A DNA stretch of 40,849 nt. Source: Candidatus Gallipaludibacter merdavium (GTDB lineage: Bacteria; Bacteroidota; Bacteroidia; Bacteroidales; Paludibacteraceae). The stretch covers positions 1-40,849 of the forward strand of contig JADIMG010000091.1 in assembly GCA_017694875.1 (NCBI GenBank), in the 5' to 3' direction. Shown here in pieces: positions 26,600 through 34,872 of the stretch; the first letter of the stretch is position 1; each line of letters begins with the position of its first letter. The position numbers and the translations under genes are program-made. A model generated the notes under the pieces. It saw only the letters and a list, made by a program, of their open reading frames with translations. It ran no database searches and was not told where the DNA came from.

Positions 26600-28429
26600 C
26601 TACTTCTTGATTTTTTCATCCAAACTACTAATCAAATTTACAACCTGTTCGTATAGCTCACCCATCGGATTTTCACCAGCAATAGGAGCATAACGCGCAT
26701 ACTCACACGTATCCAATACTTTGACCAATTCGTCAATCAATTCAGCTGGTACGGAACGTCTTTCCAATTCACCAGCCACGTTGTCACGGTTGAGACTGGA
26801 TGTTGGCATGGACAGCTTATCTCCCAAATAATTCCATACGGCCTTAAGCACCTCCTCATAGAAGGCCTCTTTTTTGTCTTCCTTCCATAACTTCTGCGCC
26901 AGTTTGAGTCTTCGTTGAGCCATCTTATTGGCTTTCTTGTTTTTCACCTTGACAATGTCAGCATTCTCTCTAATCTGTTTTCTGAAGAAAACGAAAAGAA
27001 TGACGGTCAAGCATAATGGCAATAAATAGTATAACCAATAGCGCCATGTTCCAAACAACAATTCACGCTTTTCCATCAGTACAACAGGGCTGGTATGGAT
27101 ATAGCGTATATCGGTTGACAATTGCTTCACATCTTCCTTACCCACATAGGTAACTCCCACAGGGCCGGTAACCGTATCATTAGCACCTTTGCTTACATTC
27201 AACGTATAGGCTTCCGTACGCAATGTTTTATAGACACCTGTCTTCGTATCAAAATATGACCATTCAACTGAAGGTATGTTATATGTGCCAGAAGCACGTG
27301 GAATAATCAAATATTCAATTGTTTTCTTGCCCGACATACCGCTTGATGTGTTCTTGAATTGATTGGTCACTTTAGGGTCATACACTTCAAGACCTGCGGG
27401 GAATTCAATTTCAGGACTCTTAATCAGCTTCATATTACCACTTCCGGCTATCTCTATCTTCAAGGTTATAGCTTCATTTGTAGTCACCGAAGATGATGTC
27501 AGGCTGGAGTTCATATCAAAAGTGCCGACCACTCCGGAATAGGAGGCCGGTTTTCCTTGCGGAAGCGATTTTACATGAATGGTTACTCCTGGAGCTCGCA
27601 ATGTTTTGGTCACATTGGTATAAGTATCAAAGAAATCATCAAAGATACTGCGCACCTGAGAACGGTTTTGTACACGTACAACTGCATCGAAAGTAGCGTC
27701 GTCAATCTTTATATCACCATCATGTTGTGGATACAATAACATTTGAGCCAATATGGCTGAAGCATAATTCCTTCCATTATAGTGCTCATAGGTCAACTGA
27801 TTATTGTCACTCAAATCAATATCCTGCTTCAAGAAGCCGGTAAAATCAGGAAATTTCGAACCTGTAAACTGCCGTACATCTACAAGGGTATACAAACGAT
27901 AAGTCAAAACGATACACTCCTGCTCATAGACATTGGTTTTGGAAACGATTGTCCGCACAAACAGATTTTCATTGGAAATGGCGCTACCTGACGGTTGATC
28001 TACCTTACCTCTTTCACCGCTCTCTCCTCCACTGGGCGTTTCATCTGGCGGAAGGACATTGATTTTGAGACCGTTGGATGTATATTTGTTTCCCTTTACA
28101 CTGACAGTCGCAGCTGGAATGGTAAATGTACCTTCCTTCTTCGCCATCAAAGTGTAAGTAAATGTGTGCGTAAAAGATGAACTGCGTTTGCCGTTAATGA
28201 ATTGTGTACTGCTACTCCGTGATTCAAATGGACCTGCCAATATGTCAAAATCGCGCAACTCCGGCGCACGCAAATCCTTAGCCGAAGCATTGACCGTATA
28301 TACCAATTGGAACGGTTTGTTCAAAATAACCGATGAAGGAGCTGTGGCCGTAAATGTCACTTCATCAGCTTGCGCCACACATACAGTGGCCAAGAGTATC
28401 AAAATTATGCTAAATAATTTTCGATTCAT
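26600..28429 (-). CDS. batD: BatD-type aerotolerance protein
   Basis: This 609-residue protein starts at the ATG at 28429, 1 bp after the batC stop. A longer open frame exists but overlaps batC with a lysine-rich tail. A signal peptide (MNRKLFSIILILLATVCVAQ) precedes a long beta-rich region of Ig-like repeats (VTFTATAPSSVILNKPFQL, then several more). One membrane segment lies near residues 465-490 (WRYWLYYLLPLCLTVILFVF), and the cytoplasmic helical tail (RRLKLAQKLWKE to the end) resembles DUF4381-type tails. BatD proteins are known in the bat operon first described in Bacteroides fragilis. The likely role is as a membrane scaffold for the von Willebrand A proteins BatA and BatB. Confidence 0.87.
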   Translation of the reverse strand: MNRKLFSIILILLATVCVAQADEVTFTATAPSSVILNKPFQLVYTVNASAKDLRAPELRDFDILAGPFESRSSSTQFINGKRSSSFTHTFTYTLMAKKEGTFTIPAATVSVKGNKYTSNGLKINVLPPDETPSGGESGERGKVDQPSGSAISNENLFVRTIVSKTNVYEQECIVLTYRLYTLVDVRQFTGSKFPDFTGFLKQDIDLSDNNQLTYEHYNGRNYASAILAQMLLYPQHDGDIKIDDATFDAVVRVQNRSQVRSIFDDFFDTYTNVTKTLRAPGVTIHVKSLPQGKPASYSGVVGTFDMNSSLTSSSVTTNEAITLKIEIAGSGNMKLIKSPEIEFPAGLEVYDPKVTNQFKNTSSGMSGKKTIEYLIIPRASGTYNIPSVEWSYFDTKTGVYKTLRTEAYTLNVSKGANDTVTGPVGVTYVGKEDVKQLSTDIRYIHTSPVVLMEKRELLFGTWRYWLYYLLPLCLTVILFVFFRKQIRENADIVKVKNKKANKMAQRRLKLAQKLWKEDKKEAFYEEVLKAVWNYLGDKLSMPTSSLNRDNVAGELERRSVPAELIDELVKVLDTCEYARYAPIAGENPMGELYEQVVNLISSLDEKIKK

Positions 28430-28430
28430 G

Positions 28431-29135
28431 CTACCAATCTTTTTCTGCATTTCTTGTTCCCTTATATTGTGCCTTCTGGGCTTTCTCCTGCGCTTCTTTT
28501 TCATCCTCTTCTAAAGCCTGCAAAATTCGTTCAGCATTCTCCTTAGACATCTGCTGGTCTTGCTGTTGCTGCTGCTGTTGTTGCTGGTCCTGTTTGTCTT
28601 GCTGATTTTGCTGATTGTCATTTTGCTGCTGTTGGTCTTTTTTATCCTGCTGTTGCTGCTGGTTTTGTTGGTTCTGCTGATTTTGCTGTTGTTGCTGTTG
28701 CTTGCACATCTCCTGAGCATAAGCAAGATTGTAGCGCGTTTCATTGTCTTTGGGATTTTGCTTTAACGACGCTTTATAGGCTTCTACTGCCTCCGCATAT
28801 TGTTGCTTGGCACAAAGAGAATTGCCTATATTATGGTTTACAGCACTCAAACGGCCTTTATCATCTCCCGCTACGGAAGCAGCAGCCTTATATTGTTCCA
28901 AAGCCTCATCATATTTTTCTTGCTTGAAGAGTGCATTGCCCAGATTGTACAAACCTTCAAAAGACTTTGGATTTTGTTCCAAAGCCTTACGGTACTCCAC
29001 TTCTGCATCAACATAACTGCTGTCTCTGTATTGTTTGTTGCCCAAACGCACATTCCGTGCTTCCTGCTGTGCAAAAGCACAGATACCGAAACTGGCAAAA
29101 AATACCACTATATAATATTTTATTCCGTTGACCAT
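28431..29135 (-). CDS. batC: BatC-type TPR protein with Gln-rich tail
   Basis: This 234-residue exported protein starts directly after the batB stop (no gap). The signal peptide (MVNGIKYYIVVFFASFGIC) is followed by TPR units with the patterns YVDAEVEYRKALEQNPKSF, GLYNLGNALFKQEKYDEAL and HNIGNSLCAKQQYAEAVEAY, covering about 30-145. A low-complexity tail of 50 residues built only from Q, N, D and K (28551-28700) follows. The acidic end (ILQALEEDEKEAQEKAQ) is helical. TPRs support protein binding in the periplasm with other Bat proteins. Short Gln-rich tails are common in BatC, but a 35-of-50 glutamine content is extreme. Confidence 0.86.
   Translation of the reverse strand: MVNGIKYYIVVFFASFGICAFAQQEARNVRLGNKQYRDSSYVDAEVEYRKALEQNPKSFEGLYNLGNALFKQEKYDEALEQYKAAASVAGDDKGRLSAVNHNIGNSLCAKQQYAEAVEAYKASLKQNPKDNETRYNLAYAQEMCKQQQQQQNQQNQQNQQQQQDKKDQQQQNDNQQNQQDKQDQQQQQQQQQDQQMSKENAERILQALEEDEKEAQEKAQKAQYKGTRNAEKDW
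28551..28700 (-). repeat. CAG/CAA-type low-complexity tract encoding poly-Gln in batC
   Basis: The 150 bases encode 50 residues, 35 of them Gln and the rest only Asn, Asp or Lys. The DNA is a mixture of CAG and CAA codons interrupted by AAC, GAC and AAA, so it can gain or lose codons without frameshift. Confidence 0.9.
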
Positions 29136-30155
29136 TTATTTATATAAATTGATTTTACTCAAACGTTTATTTCTACGACCAAAAATAAAGAACTCTATCA
29201 CCAGCAATATTAAAGCGACAATCACAAAAGACTGATATTGCTCATTATATTCTGAATAGACACGTGTTTCCAATTCCGACTTAGCCAATTTGTCGAGTTC
29301 TTGCTGCAAAGTCCGTTGGGCTGCATTGGTATTGTCAACACGCAAATACATTCCTCCGCCTGCCTGCGCAATCTGCCGACACATCTCCTCATTCAATTTC
29401 GATACGACCACATTGCCATCCTTATCTTTACGGAAACTCATTGAGCCTTCCAATGGGATAGGACTTCCTTCCGGCTTACCAACTCCAAGAACAAATACTT
29501 GAATTCCCTTCTCTTTTGCCAATTTGGCCGCACCAATAGCATCATCCTCATGGTTTTCACCGTCCGTTATCAAAATAATAGCACGAGATGCCGTACTTTC
29601 CAGACCAAACGACTTGATGCTCAAATCAATGGCTGAACCAATAGCCGTACCTTGACGCGCTACCAAACTTGGTGAGATTGAAGACAAGAACATTTTTGCC
29701 GACACATAATCACAAGTTATAGGCAATTGGGTATAGGCATCACCGGCAAATACAACTAAACCTACTTTATCTTCAGTCATTCCGTCAATTATTTTTGAAA
29801 GCAATTGTTTGGAGCGTTCCAAACGGCTTGGAGCCACATCTTGTGCCAACATGGAATTGGACACGTCCAATGCAATCATAACCTCCATACCCTGACGTTT
29901 CAAGGTCTGCTCTTTCACGCCAAACTGAGGACGTGCCAATGCGACAATCAACAATATGAGGGCAACAATCTGAAGATAGAACTTGAATTGTGGACGTACC
30001 AACGAAACATTAGGCATGTATTGGGCCAACAACTCAGGGTCGCCAAATGACTGCAGTTTGCGCTTGCGCCGAACGGTGTTCCACACAAACAATATCACCA
30101 GCAACGGCACGATAAGCAGCAAATACAAATATTCGGGTTGAGCAAATCTGAACAT
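29136..30155 (-). CDS. batB: BatB-type von Willebrand factor A membrane protein
   Basis: This 339-residue protein has membrane segments at about 10-26 and 58-74 and another near the C-terminus (SFVIVALILLVIEFFIFG). In between lies a von Willebrand A domain with an intact MIDAS metal site, DVSNS (D97, S99, S101), followed by DKVGLVVFAGDAYTQLPIT and ILITDGENHEDD. The opening FRFAQPEYLYLLLIVPLL is characteristic of the BatA/BatB pair. The domain probably faces the periplasm and binds partner proteins through its metal site. It follows batA by 18 bp and abuts batC, so it is part of one transcript. Confidence 0.92.
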   Translation of the reverse strand: MFRFAQPEYLYLLLIVPLLVILFVWNTVRRKRKLQSFGDPELLAQYMPNVSLVRPQFKFYLQIVALILLIVALARPQFGVKEQTLKRQGMEVMIALDVSNSMLAQDVAPSRLERSKQLLSKIIDGMTEDKVGLVVFAGDAYTQLPITCDYVSAKMFLSSISPSLVARQGTAIGSAIDLSIKSFGLESTASRAIILITDGENHEDDAIGAAKLAKEKGIQVFVLGVGKPEGSPIPLEGSMSFRKDKDGNVVVSKLNEEMCRQIAQAGGGMYLRVDNTNAAQRTLQQELDKLAKSELETRVYSEYNEQYQSFVIVALILLVIEFFIFGRRNKRLSKINLYK

Positions 30156-30173
30156 ACTCTCTTCTCCTTCCTT

Positions 30174-31157
30174 TTATGGCAACTTGCGCAACAGGGTATT
30201 ACGCAACAGCAATTCCACAAACAAACATAACAATGACAATGCGACAAACAAACCATAGTTTTCGGTACGTTTGCTGTACTCCTGAACCTTTATTTTTGAT
30301 TTCTCCATCGTGTCAATCTGCTTATAAATCTCTCTCAGGGTATTATTATCTGTCGCCCGGAAATATTCACCACCTGTCGTGGAAGCGATAGCACGAAGAG
30401 TTTCCTCGTCAAATTCCGACTCTATGGTCTGATATTGAGTGCCTAACGGAGTTGGAACAGGAATCCGTGCCGGGCCATAGGAACCCACACCAATCGTATA
30501 GACTCGCACTCCAAAAGTCTTGGCAATCTCAGCTGCTGTCAGTGGCGAAATGTCACCTGCATTGTTTGAGCCATCTGTCAACAAAATAACGACTTTGGAT
30601 TTCGTCGGACTATCTTTTATTCTATTGACTGCATTAGCCAGACCCAATCCGACAGCTGTTCCATCTTCCACCAAGCCATATTCAATACTCTTGAACAGAT
30701 TGACTAAAACCGTATGGTCGGTTGTCAACGGACATTGTGCAAAACTCTCGCCAGCAAAGACCACCAAACCAATGTTATCATTTGGGCGGGACAATATAAA
30801 CTCTGATGCCACATCCTTGGCCGCCTCCAAGCGGTTGGGTTTCAAATCTTCCGCTAACATCGTGCCGGAAATATCCAATGACAGCATGATATCTATACCT
30901 TCAGTGCTTTCACTACGCCAACTGTTGCTCAACTGTGGACGCGCCATGGCTATACTCAAAAAGATTATTGTCAGCACACGGCAAACAAAAGGCACATGTA
31001 AGAAATACAGCCGTGTTGATTTCGGAAATTTACGGATACTTGCATGGGAAGATATCTGCAAGCTGGCATCCGACTTCCGCATCTCCCAGAAATACCAAAA
31101 GATGACAGGAATCAACAACAATAACAGAAAAAAATATTCAGGATTCTGAAATGTCAT
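30174..31157 (-). CDS. batA: BatA-type von Willebrand factor A membrane protein
   Basis: I place the start at the ATG at 31157, 1 bp after the preceding stop (327 residues). The alternative start at 31166 is a TTG that would overlap the upstream gene. The opening MTFQNPEYFFLLLLLIP matches BatA. The von Willebrand A domain carries a MIDAS-type DISGT (D95, S97, T99), then DNIGLVVFAGESFAQCPLT and VVILLTDGSNNAGDISP. A membrane segment lies near the C-terminus (LFVALSLLCLFVELLL). BatA and BatB are close paralogues and thought to work together, with BatD and the ATPase MoxR, in envelope integrity or oxygen tolerance. Confidence 0.92.
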   Translation of the reverse strand: MTFQNPEYFFLLLLLIPVIFWYFWEMRKSDASLQISSHASIRKFPKSTRLYFLHVPFVCRVLTIIFLSIAMARPQLSNSWRSESTEGIDIMLSLDISGTMLAEDLKPNRLEAAKDVASEFILSRPNDNIGLVVFAGESFAQCPLTTDHTVLVNLFKSIEYGLVEDGTAVGLGLANAVNRIKDSPTKSKVVILLTDGSNNAGDISPLTAAEIAKTFGVRVYTIGVGSYGPARIPVPTPLGTQYQTIESEFDEETLRAIASTTGGEYFRATDNNTLREIYKQIDTMEKSKIKVQEYSKRTENYGLFVALSLLCLFVELLLRNTLLRKLP

Positions 31158-31158
31158 A

Positions 31159-32133
31159 TCAATCAACTTTTACCAATTCATTTTCAGAGGTATTCACTTC
31201 CTCCACTTGTTCTGCAGGGCGTGTTCCCTCGATAAAGCTATAAGCATTACGCAAACTCAGTTCATTCTCTTCTGTAGATGGTGAAGCTTTGGCAAATTTC
31301 ACAAGGTCGGATAATTCCAACATCTGTTTCAATGCCGCAAGCATCTCTTTCTTATCTTTCAGCAACGGTTGCATCATATATAATATCTCAGAAGAAGGAA
31401 GTTCACGGCTAGCAACATCAAAAACACCTTCAATATAAGTACGTACTACATCCGTCAGCTCTGTATGATATTCTTTCAAACGGGCAGGTTGTTGCCACAT
31501 CTTTTCAGCTTTTATCTTGTCCAGCTGTTCCACTGCGACATCATAGGGCGGACGTTTTTCCTCCTCTTTCACTACCTCATGCTGCTCTTTTTTGGCATAT
31601 CGACGATACAACCATATGCCTAATACAACCAGTAGTGCCACCAGAAGCACCAACAACACAATGCGGATAATACCCCACCAATAAACCGGTGCTTTATAGA
31701 TATCCTTCACGTCTGCCAGCATATGTGAGGCAGTATCGATTTCAAATGGCTGAATCACTTTCAAGGCTACCGCATCTGACCAAATGGTATCGCTTCCGGA
31801 AACAAACGGTAAAGCAGGAACCAAATACAACGAATCTTCAAAGGCAGTCACGACATAACGCCGCCTCACCTTTACATTGGACTCGTCAGACGGCAAGGTA
31901 TCCATTTTACCCATATCAACAATTTCCAACCCACCCCATATTGTATCCGAAAATATGGGGAAAGAAACGACTGCATCATGTGGCTGAACCACCTCTAAAG
32001 TCAATCCCGTCTGGTCACCAATCAAAATCGCCACGGAATCAACCGATGCTGATGCCACTATCCGTTGCCCTTTCATTTCAGATGGCAATAGCAGCAACAC
32101 TAAAAACAACACTAAACTTATATATCTTTTCAT
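31159..32133 (-). CDS. Small BatD-like protein of the moxR-bat operon
   Basis: With the ATG at 32133 the protein has 324 residues and a clear signal peptide (MKRYISLVLFLVLLLLPSE). A GTG at 32157 gives a longer form overlapping the DUF58 gene. After a beta-rich periplasmic half comes one membrane span (about 160-182, IIRIVLLVLLVALLVVLGIW), then a basic and helical cytoplasmic tail (AVEQLDKIKAEKMW, LKEYHTELTDVVRTYIEG) like that of BatD or DUF4381. It thus looks like a shortened BatD without most Ig-like repeats. Genes of this type commonly lie between DUF58 and batA in Bacteroidota. No catalytic residues are apparent. Confidence 0.78.
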   Translation of the reverse strand: MKRYISLVLFLVLLLLPSEMKGQRIVASASVDSVAILIGDQTGLTLEVVQPHDAVVSFPIFSDTIWGGLEIVDMGKMDTLPSDESNVKVRRRYVVTAFEDSLYLVPALPFVSGSDTIWSDAVALKVIQPFEIDTASHMLADVKDIYKAPVYWWGIIRIVLLVLLVALLVVLGIWLYRRYAKKEQHEVVKEEEKRPPYDVAVEQLDKIKAEKMWQQPARLKEYHTELTDVVRTYIEGVFDVASRELPSSEILYMMQPLLKDKKEMLAALKQMLELSDLVKFAKASPSTEENELSLRNAYSFIEGTRPAEQVEEVNTSENELVKVD

Positions 32134-32146
32134 ACTCTCAGCATTT

Positions 32147-33019
32147 TCAAGAAGCACTACGCATACGGAACAGTTGCATCAGTCCACGCACATAATCGTC
32201 TGCAGTAGAAATGGACACATAATCCACACCCGCATGGGCAAATAATTGTTGCATACCCAGCATACGTTCACCCCATGCATCCCGATAAGCCTTACGGAGG
32301 CGTTTGTCTGAGGTATCAAACCAGACGCGTTCCTCTGTCTCGGCATCTTTTAGTTTAATCAACCCCACGTCAGGCAATTCCGTTTCTCGAATGTCATACA
32401 AATGCAAGGCTGCAATATCATGCTTTCTATTGGCAATCATCAAAGCATCGCCATAATTCTCATCCATGAAATCGGAAATGAGAAAAGCTGTACAATGCTT
32501 CTTTATCACATTGGTGAAATAACGCAACACATTGGCAATATCGGTTTTACGGCTTACCGGTTCAAAATCAATCAGTTCTCTGATGATATGCAGAACATGT
32601 TTACGACCTTTTTGCGGAGGGATAAACTTCTCTATCCTATCAGAAAAAAAGACAACGCCAATCTTATCATTATTCTGCATGCTCGAAAATGCCAACGTCG
32701 CTGCCAATTCTGTCATCATGTCTTTCTTTGTCTGAAATTGCGTTCCAAAATCGCGGCTGCCCGACACATCGACAAGCAACATCATGGTCAATTCACGCTC
32801 TTCCTCAAAAATCTTCACATAAGGACGCTGGAAACGGGCCGTAACATTCCAATCAATACTGCGCACATCATCGCCATACTGATATTCCCGCACTTCAGAA
32901 AAGGTCATACCACGCCCCTTGAATGCCGTATGGTATTCTCCGGCAAAAATGTTTTGGGACAAGCCACGGGTCTTTATCTCAATACGGCGGACCTTCTTTA
33001 GTAAATCACTCGCCTCCAT
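32147..33019 (-). CDS. DUF58 domain protein of the moxR-bat operon
   Basis: This 290-residue cytoplasmic protein is a standard DUF58 member. It opens with helices, then has the signature FKGRGMTFSEVREYQYGDDVRSIDWNVTAR (positions about 33-62, key part YQYGDDVRSIDWNVTAR). A von Willebrand A-like half has a metal-site-like DVSGS (in MLLVDVSGSRDFG) and VVFFSDRIEKF. DUF58 proteins are encoded next to MoxR ATPases almost everywhere and are likely their adaptors. It starts 6 bp after the moxR stop, so translation is probably coupled. Confidence 0.9.
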   Translation of the reverse strand: MEASDLLKKVRRIEIKTRGLSQNIFAGEYHTAFKGRGMTFSEVREYQYGDDVRSIDWNVTARFQRPYVKIFEEERELTMMLLVDVSGSRDFGTQFQTKKDMMTELAATLAFSSMQNNDKIGVVFFSDRIEKFIPPQKGRKHVLHIIRELIDFEPVSRKTDIANVLRYFTNVIKKHCTAFLISDFMDENYGDALMIANRKHDIAALHLYDIRETELPDVGLIKLKDAETEERVWFDTSDKRLRKAYRDAWGERMLGMQQLFAHAGVDYVSISTADDYVRGLMQLFRMRSAS

Positions 33020-33025
33020 ACGCTA

Positions 33026-34021
33026 CTAAGGCACCTCAACTGCATTCAATATTTCTGTAATAACTTCCTCACTGGTCATATTGTTGGCCTCGGCCTCGTA
33101 ACTCAAACCAATACGATGGCGCAACACATCATAGCATACAGCGCGCACGTCTTCAGGAATAACGTAACCACGACGCTTAATAAATGCATAGGCACGGGCA
33201 GCCAATGCCAGACTGATGGAAGCACGCGGCGACGCACCAAACGAAATCATTTCACGCAACGAGTCCAAACCATAATTCTGTGGATAACGCGTAGCAAATA
33301 CTATGTCAACAATATAACGTTCAATCTTTTCATCCAAATACACTTCACGGACCACATCGCGAGCAGCTACAATGTCCGTCTTCTTCAGGATTGGCTTAAT
33401 GGCTTCACGGTCGCCTCCCAAATTCTGACGTAATATCTGACGTTCCTCTTCCAGTTTCGGATAGTCAATAACTACCTTCATCATAAAACGGTCCACTTGT
33501 GCTTCAGGCAACGGGTATGTACCTTCCTGTTCAATCGGGTTTTGAGTGGCCAATACCAAAAACGGCTCTTCCAAACGGAAAGTTTCGTCACCAATAGTAA
33601 CCTGGCGCTCCTGCATGGCCTCCAGCAAAGCACTCTGCACTTTTGCCGGAGCACGGTTAATTTCATCGGCCAAAACAAAATTGGCAAACACAGGACCTTT
33701 CTTTATAGAAAACTCATCACGTTTCTGGCTATAAATCAGAGTACCCACAACGTCGGCCGGCAACAAGTCCGGAGTAAATTGAATACGGCTATAATCAGCT
33801 TCTATCAGTTGCGCCAATGTCTTAATAGCCAACGTTTTGGCCAAACCAGGCACACCTTCCAACAAAATATGTCCATCAGCCAACAAGCCAATCAACAACG
33901 ACTCTACCAAATGCTTTTGACCGACAATCACACGGTTCATGCCCATCATCAAAGCATCTACAAATGAGCTCTGACGCTCAATACGTTCATTCAGTTCTCT
34001 AATGTCTACTACTTGTCCCAT
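33026..34021 (-). CDS. moxR: MoxR-family AAA+ ATPase
   Basis: This 331-residue ATPase is thought to act as a chaperone that remodels proteins with von Willebrand A domains, here probably BatA, BatB and the DUF58 protein. The Walker A motif is GVPGLAKT (56-63). Walker B is VLADEINRAP with E120, and the sensor and arginine-finger region follows as LATQNPIEQEGTYPLPEAQ. The C-terminal lid is present, and length is typical. It is the first gene of the minus-strand operon that runs through the DUF58 gene, batA-batE and perhaps the PAP2 gene. A -7 promoter element is found 82 bp upstream. Confidence 0.95.
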   Translation of the reverse strand: MGQVVDIRELNERIERQSSFVDALMMGMNRVIVGQKHLVESLLIGLLADGHILLEGVPGLAKTLAIKTLAQLIEADYSRIQFTPDLLPADVVGTLIYSQKRDEFSIKKGPVFANFVLADEINRAPAKVQSALLEAMQERQVTIGDETFRLEEPFLVLATQNPIEQEGTYPLPEAQVDRFMMKVVIDYPKLEEERQILRQNLGGDREAIKPILKKTDIVAARDVVREVYLDEKIERYIVDIVFATRYPQNYGLDSLREMISFGASPRASISLALAARAYAFIKRRGYVIPEDVRAVCYDVLRHRIGLSYEAEANNMTSEEVITEILNAVEVP

Positions 34022-34102
34022 AATATATGAATCTAAACATTTAATTGTTTCTCTTTTACATTAAGTATAATGCGCCATAGGCAAAAACATCTTCGTTCAA
34101 CG

Positions 34103-34110
34103 CAAATATA
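34103..34110 (-). promoter_or_regulatory. Candidate promoter of the moxR-bat operon
   Basis: On the minus strand TATATTTG matches the -7 consensus, 82 bp before the moxR ATG. No TTTG lies at the usual -33 distance. The rest of the 312-bp gap 34022-34333 holds the divergent rpiB promoter and otherwise only A/T-rich sequence. Confidence 0.5.
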
Positions 34111-34277
34111 ATACCTAATGTAATTGTTAAAAGCCGCACGAAACATCAATTAACTATAATTTAACAACGCCAATAAAAAGTGGAAGCAATAACAAAAAAC
34201 ACTAACAGTAACTTACGGATAATTTTAGATTGTTTTATACTGGGACATGTTCACAACTGGAGAAGTTTTTCTTCAAA

Positions 34278-34309
34278 TTTGCCCCTCTCAACGGAACGCA
34301 CTATCTTTG
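34278..34309 (+). promoter_or_regulatory. Promoter of rpiB
   Basis: TTTG (34278-34281), a 20-bp spacer and TATCTTTG (34302-34309) fit the Bacteroidetes consensus. Transcription would begin near 34316, which supports the ATG at 34334 as the rpiB start over an upstream in-frame codon at 34247. Confidence 0.75.
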
Positions 34310-34333
34310 CCCCAAACCAAACAACATAAATCT

Positions 34334-34786
34334 ATGAAACCATATAATCAACTTCGCATCGCCTTATGCTCTGACCATGCGGGATATCAGTTGAAAGAAA
34401 CAATCATCAATTTTCTAAAAACCCAGAATACCGCTGCAATCAAGGATTTCGGATGTTTTTCCGAAGAAAGTTGTGACTACCCTGATTTCGCTCATCCTAT
34501 GGCATCGGCCATAGAAAACAACGAATATGACTACGGAATTGCTATATGCGGAACCGGAAACGGAATCAGCATGACGGCAAACAAACACCAGAAAATCAGA
34601 GCTGCACTTTGCTGGCAACCGGAATTGGCAGCACTGGCAAGACAACATAACAATGCCAACGTTTTGTCACTTCCAGCAAGATTCATAGAAAAAGATGTGG
34701 CACTTGAATGCGTTAAGACCTTCTTTACTACCGACTTTGAAGGCGGAAGACACCAAAAACGCATTGACAAAATACCTTTACATTAA
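34334..34786 (+). CDS. rpiB: Ribose-5-phosphate isomerase B
   Basis: RpiB interconverts ribose 5-phosphate and ribulose 5-phosphate in the pentose phosphate pathway. With the ATG at 34334 the protein has 150 residues, the family norm. It shows the family opening IALCSDHAGYQLKE and the DYPDFAHPMASAI segment. The active-site loop ICGTGNGISMTANK carries the catalytic cysteine, and the tail has LARQHNNANVLSLPARF. A frame extension to 34247 would run through the promoter and is rejected. The carboxyltransferase gene follows 86 bp downstream behind its own promoter element. Confidence 0.94.
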   Translation: MKPYNQLRIALCSDHAGYQLKETIINFLKTQNTAAIKDFGCFSEESCDYPDFAHPMASAIENNEYDYGIAICGTGNGISMTANKHQKIRAALCWQPELAALARQHNNANVLSLPARFIEKDVALECVKTFFTTDFEGGRHQKRIDKIPLH

Positions 34787-34805
34787 TCATTTCACAAAAA
34801 TATTG

Positions 34806-34813
34806 TAACTTTG
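34806..34813 (+). promoter_or_regulatory. Candidate promoter of the carboxyltransferase-biotin carrier pair
   Basis: TAACTTTG matches the -7 consensus, 60 bp before the start at 34873. A -33 box is not clear. A short stem (34819-34826 with 34839-34846) would form at the very 5' end of the mRNA. Confidence 0.55.
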
Positions 34814-34872
34814 CTGCCGGTTTCCGCAAACAAAAAGACGGAAATCAATATAATAACTTAAATAAATAACTA

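Noticed and set aside
26208-26693. 161-codon open frame antisense to batE and batD
   Set aside because: It spans the junction of two well-supported genes and has no signal of its own.
28551-28700. Repeat tract considered as a CRISPR-like or satellite array
   Set aside because: There are no spaced identical units; it is codon-level repetition inside batC.
28560-28766. Leucine-rich open frame on the plus strand
   Set aside because: It is the complement of the Gln-codon tract of batC (CTG/TTG runs), not a membrane peptide gene.
32402-33001. 199-codon open frame antisense to the DUF58 gene
   Set aside because: The minus-strand DUF58 protein is clearly conserved; the plus-strand translation has no domain-like pattern.
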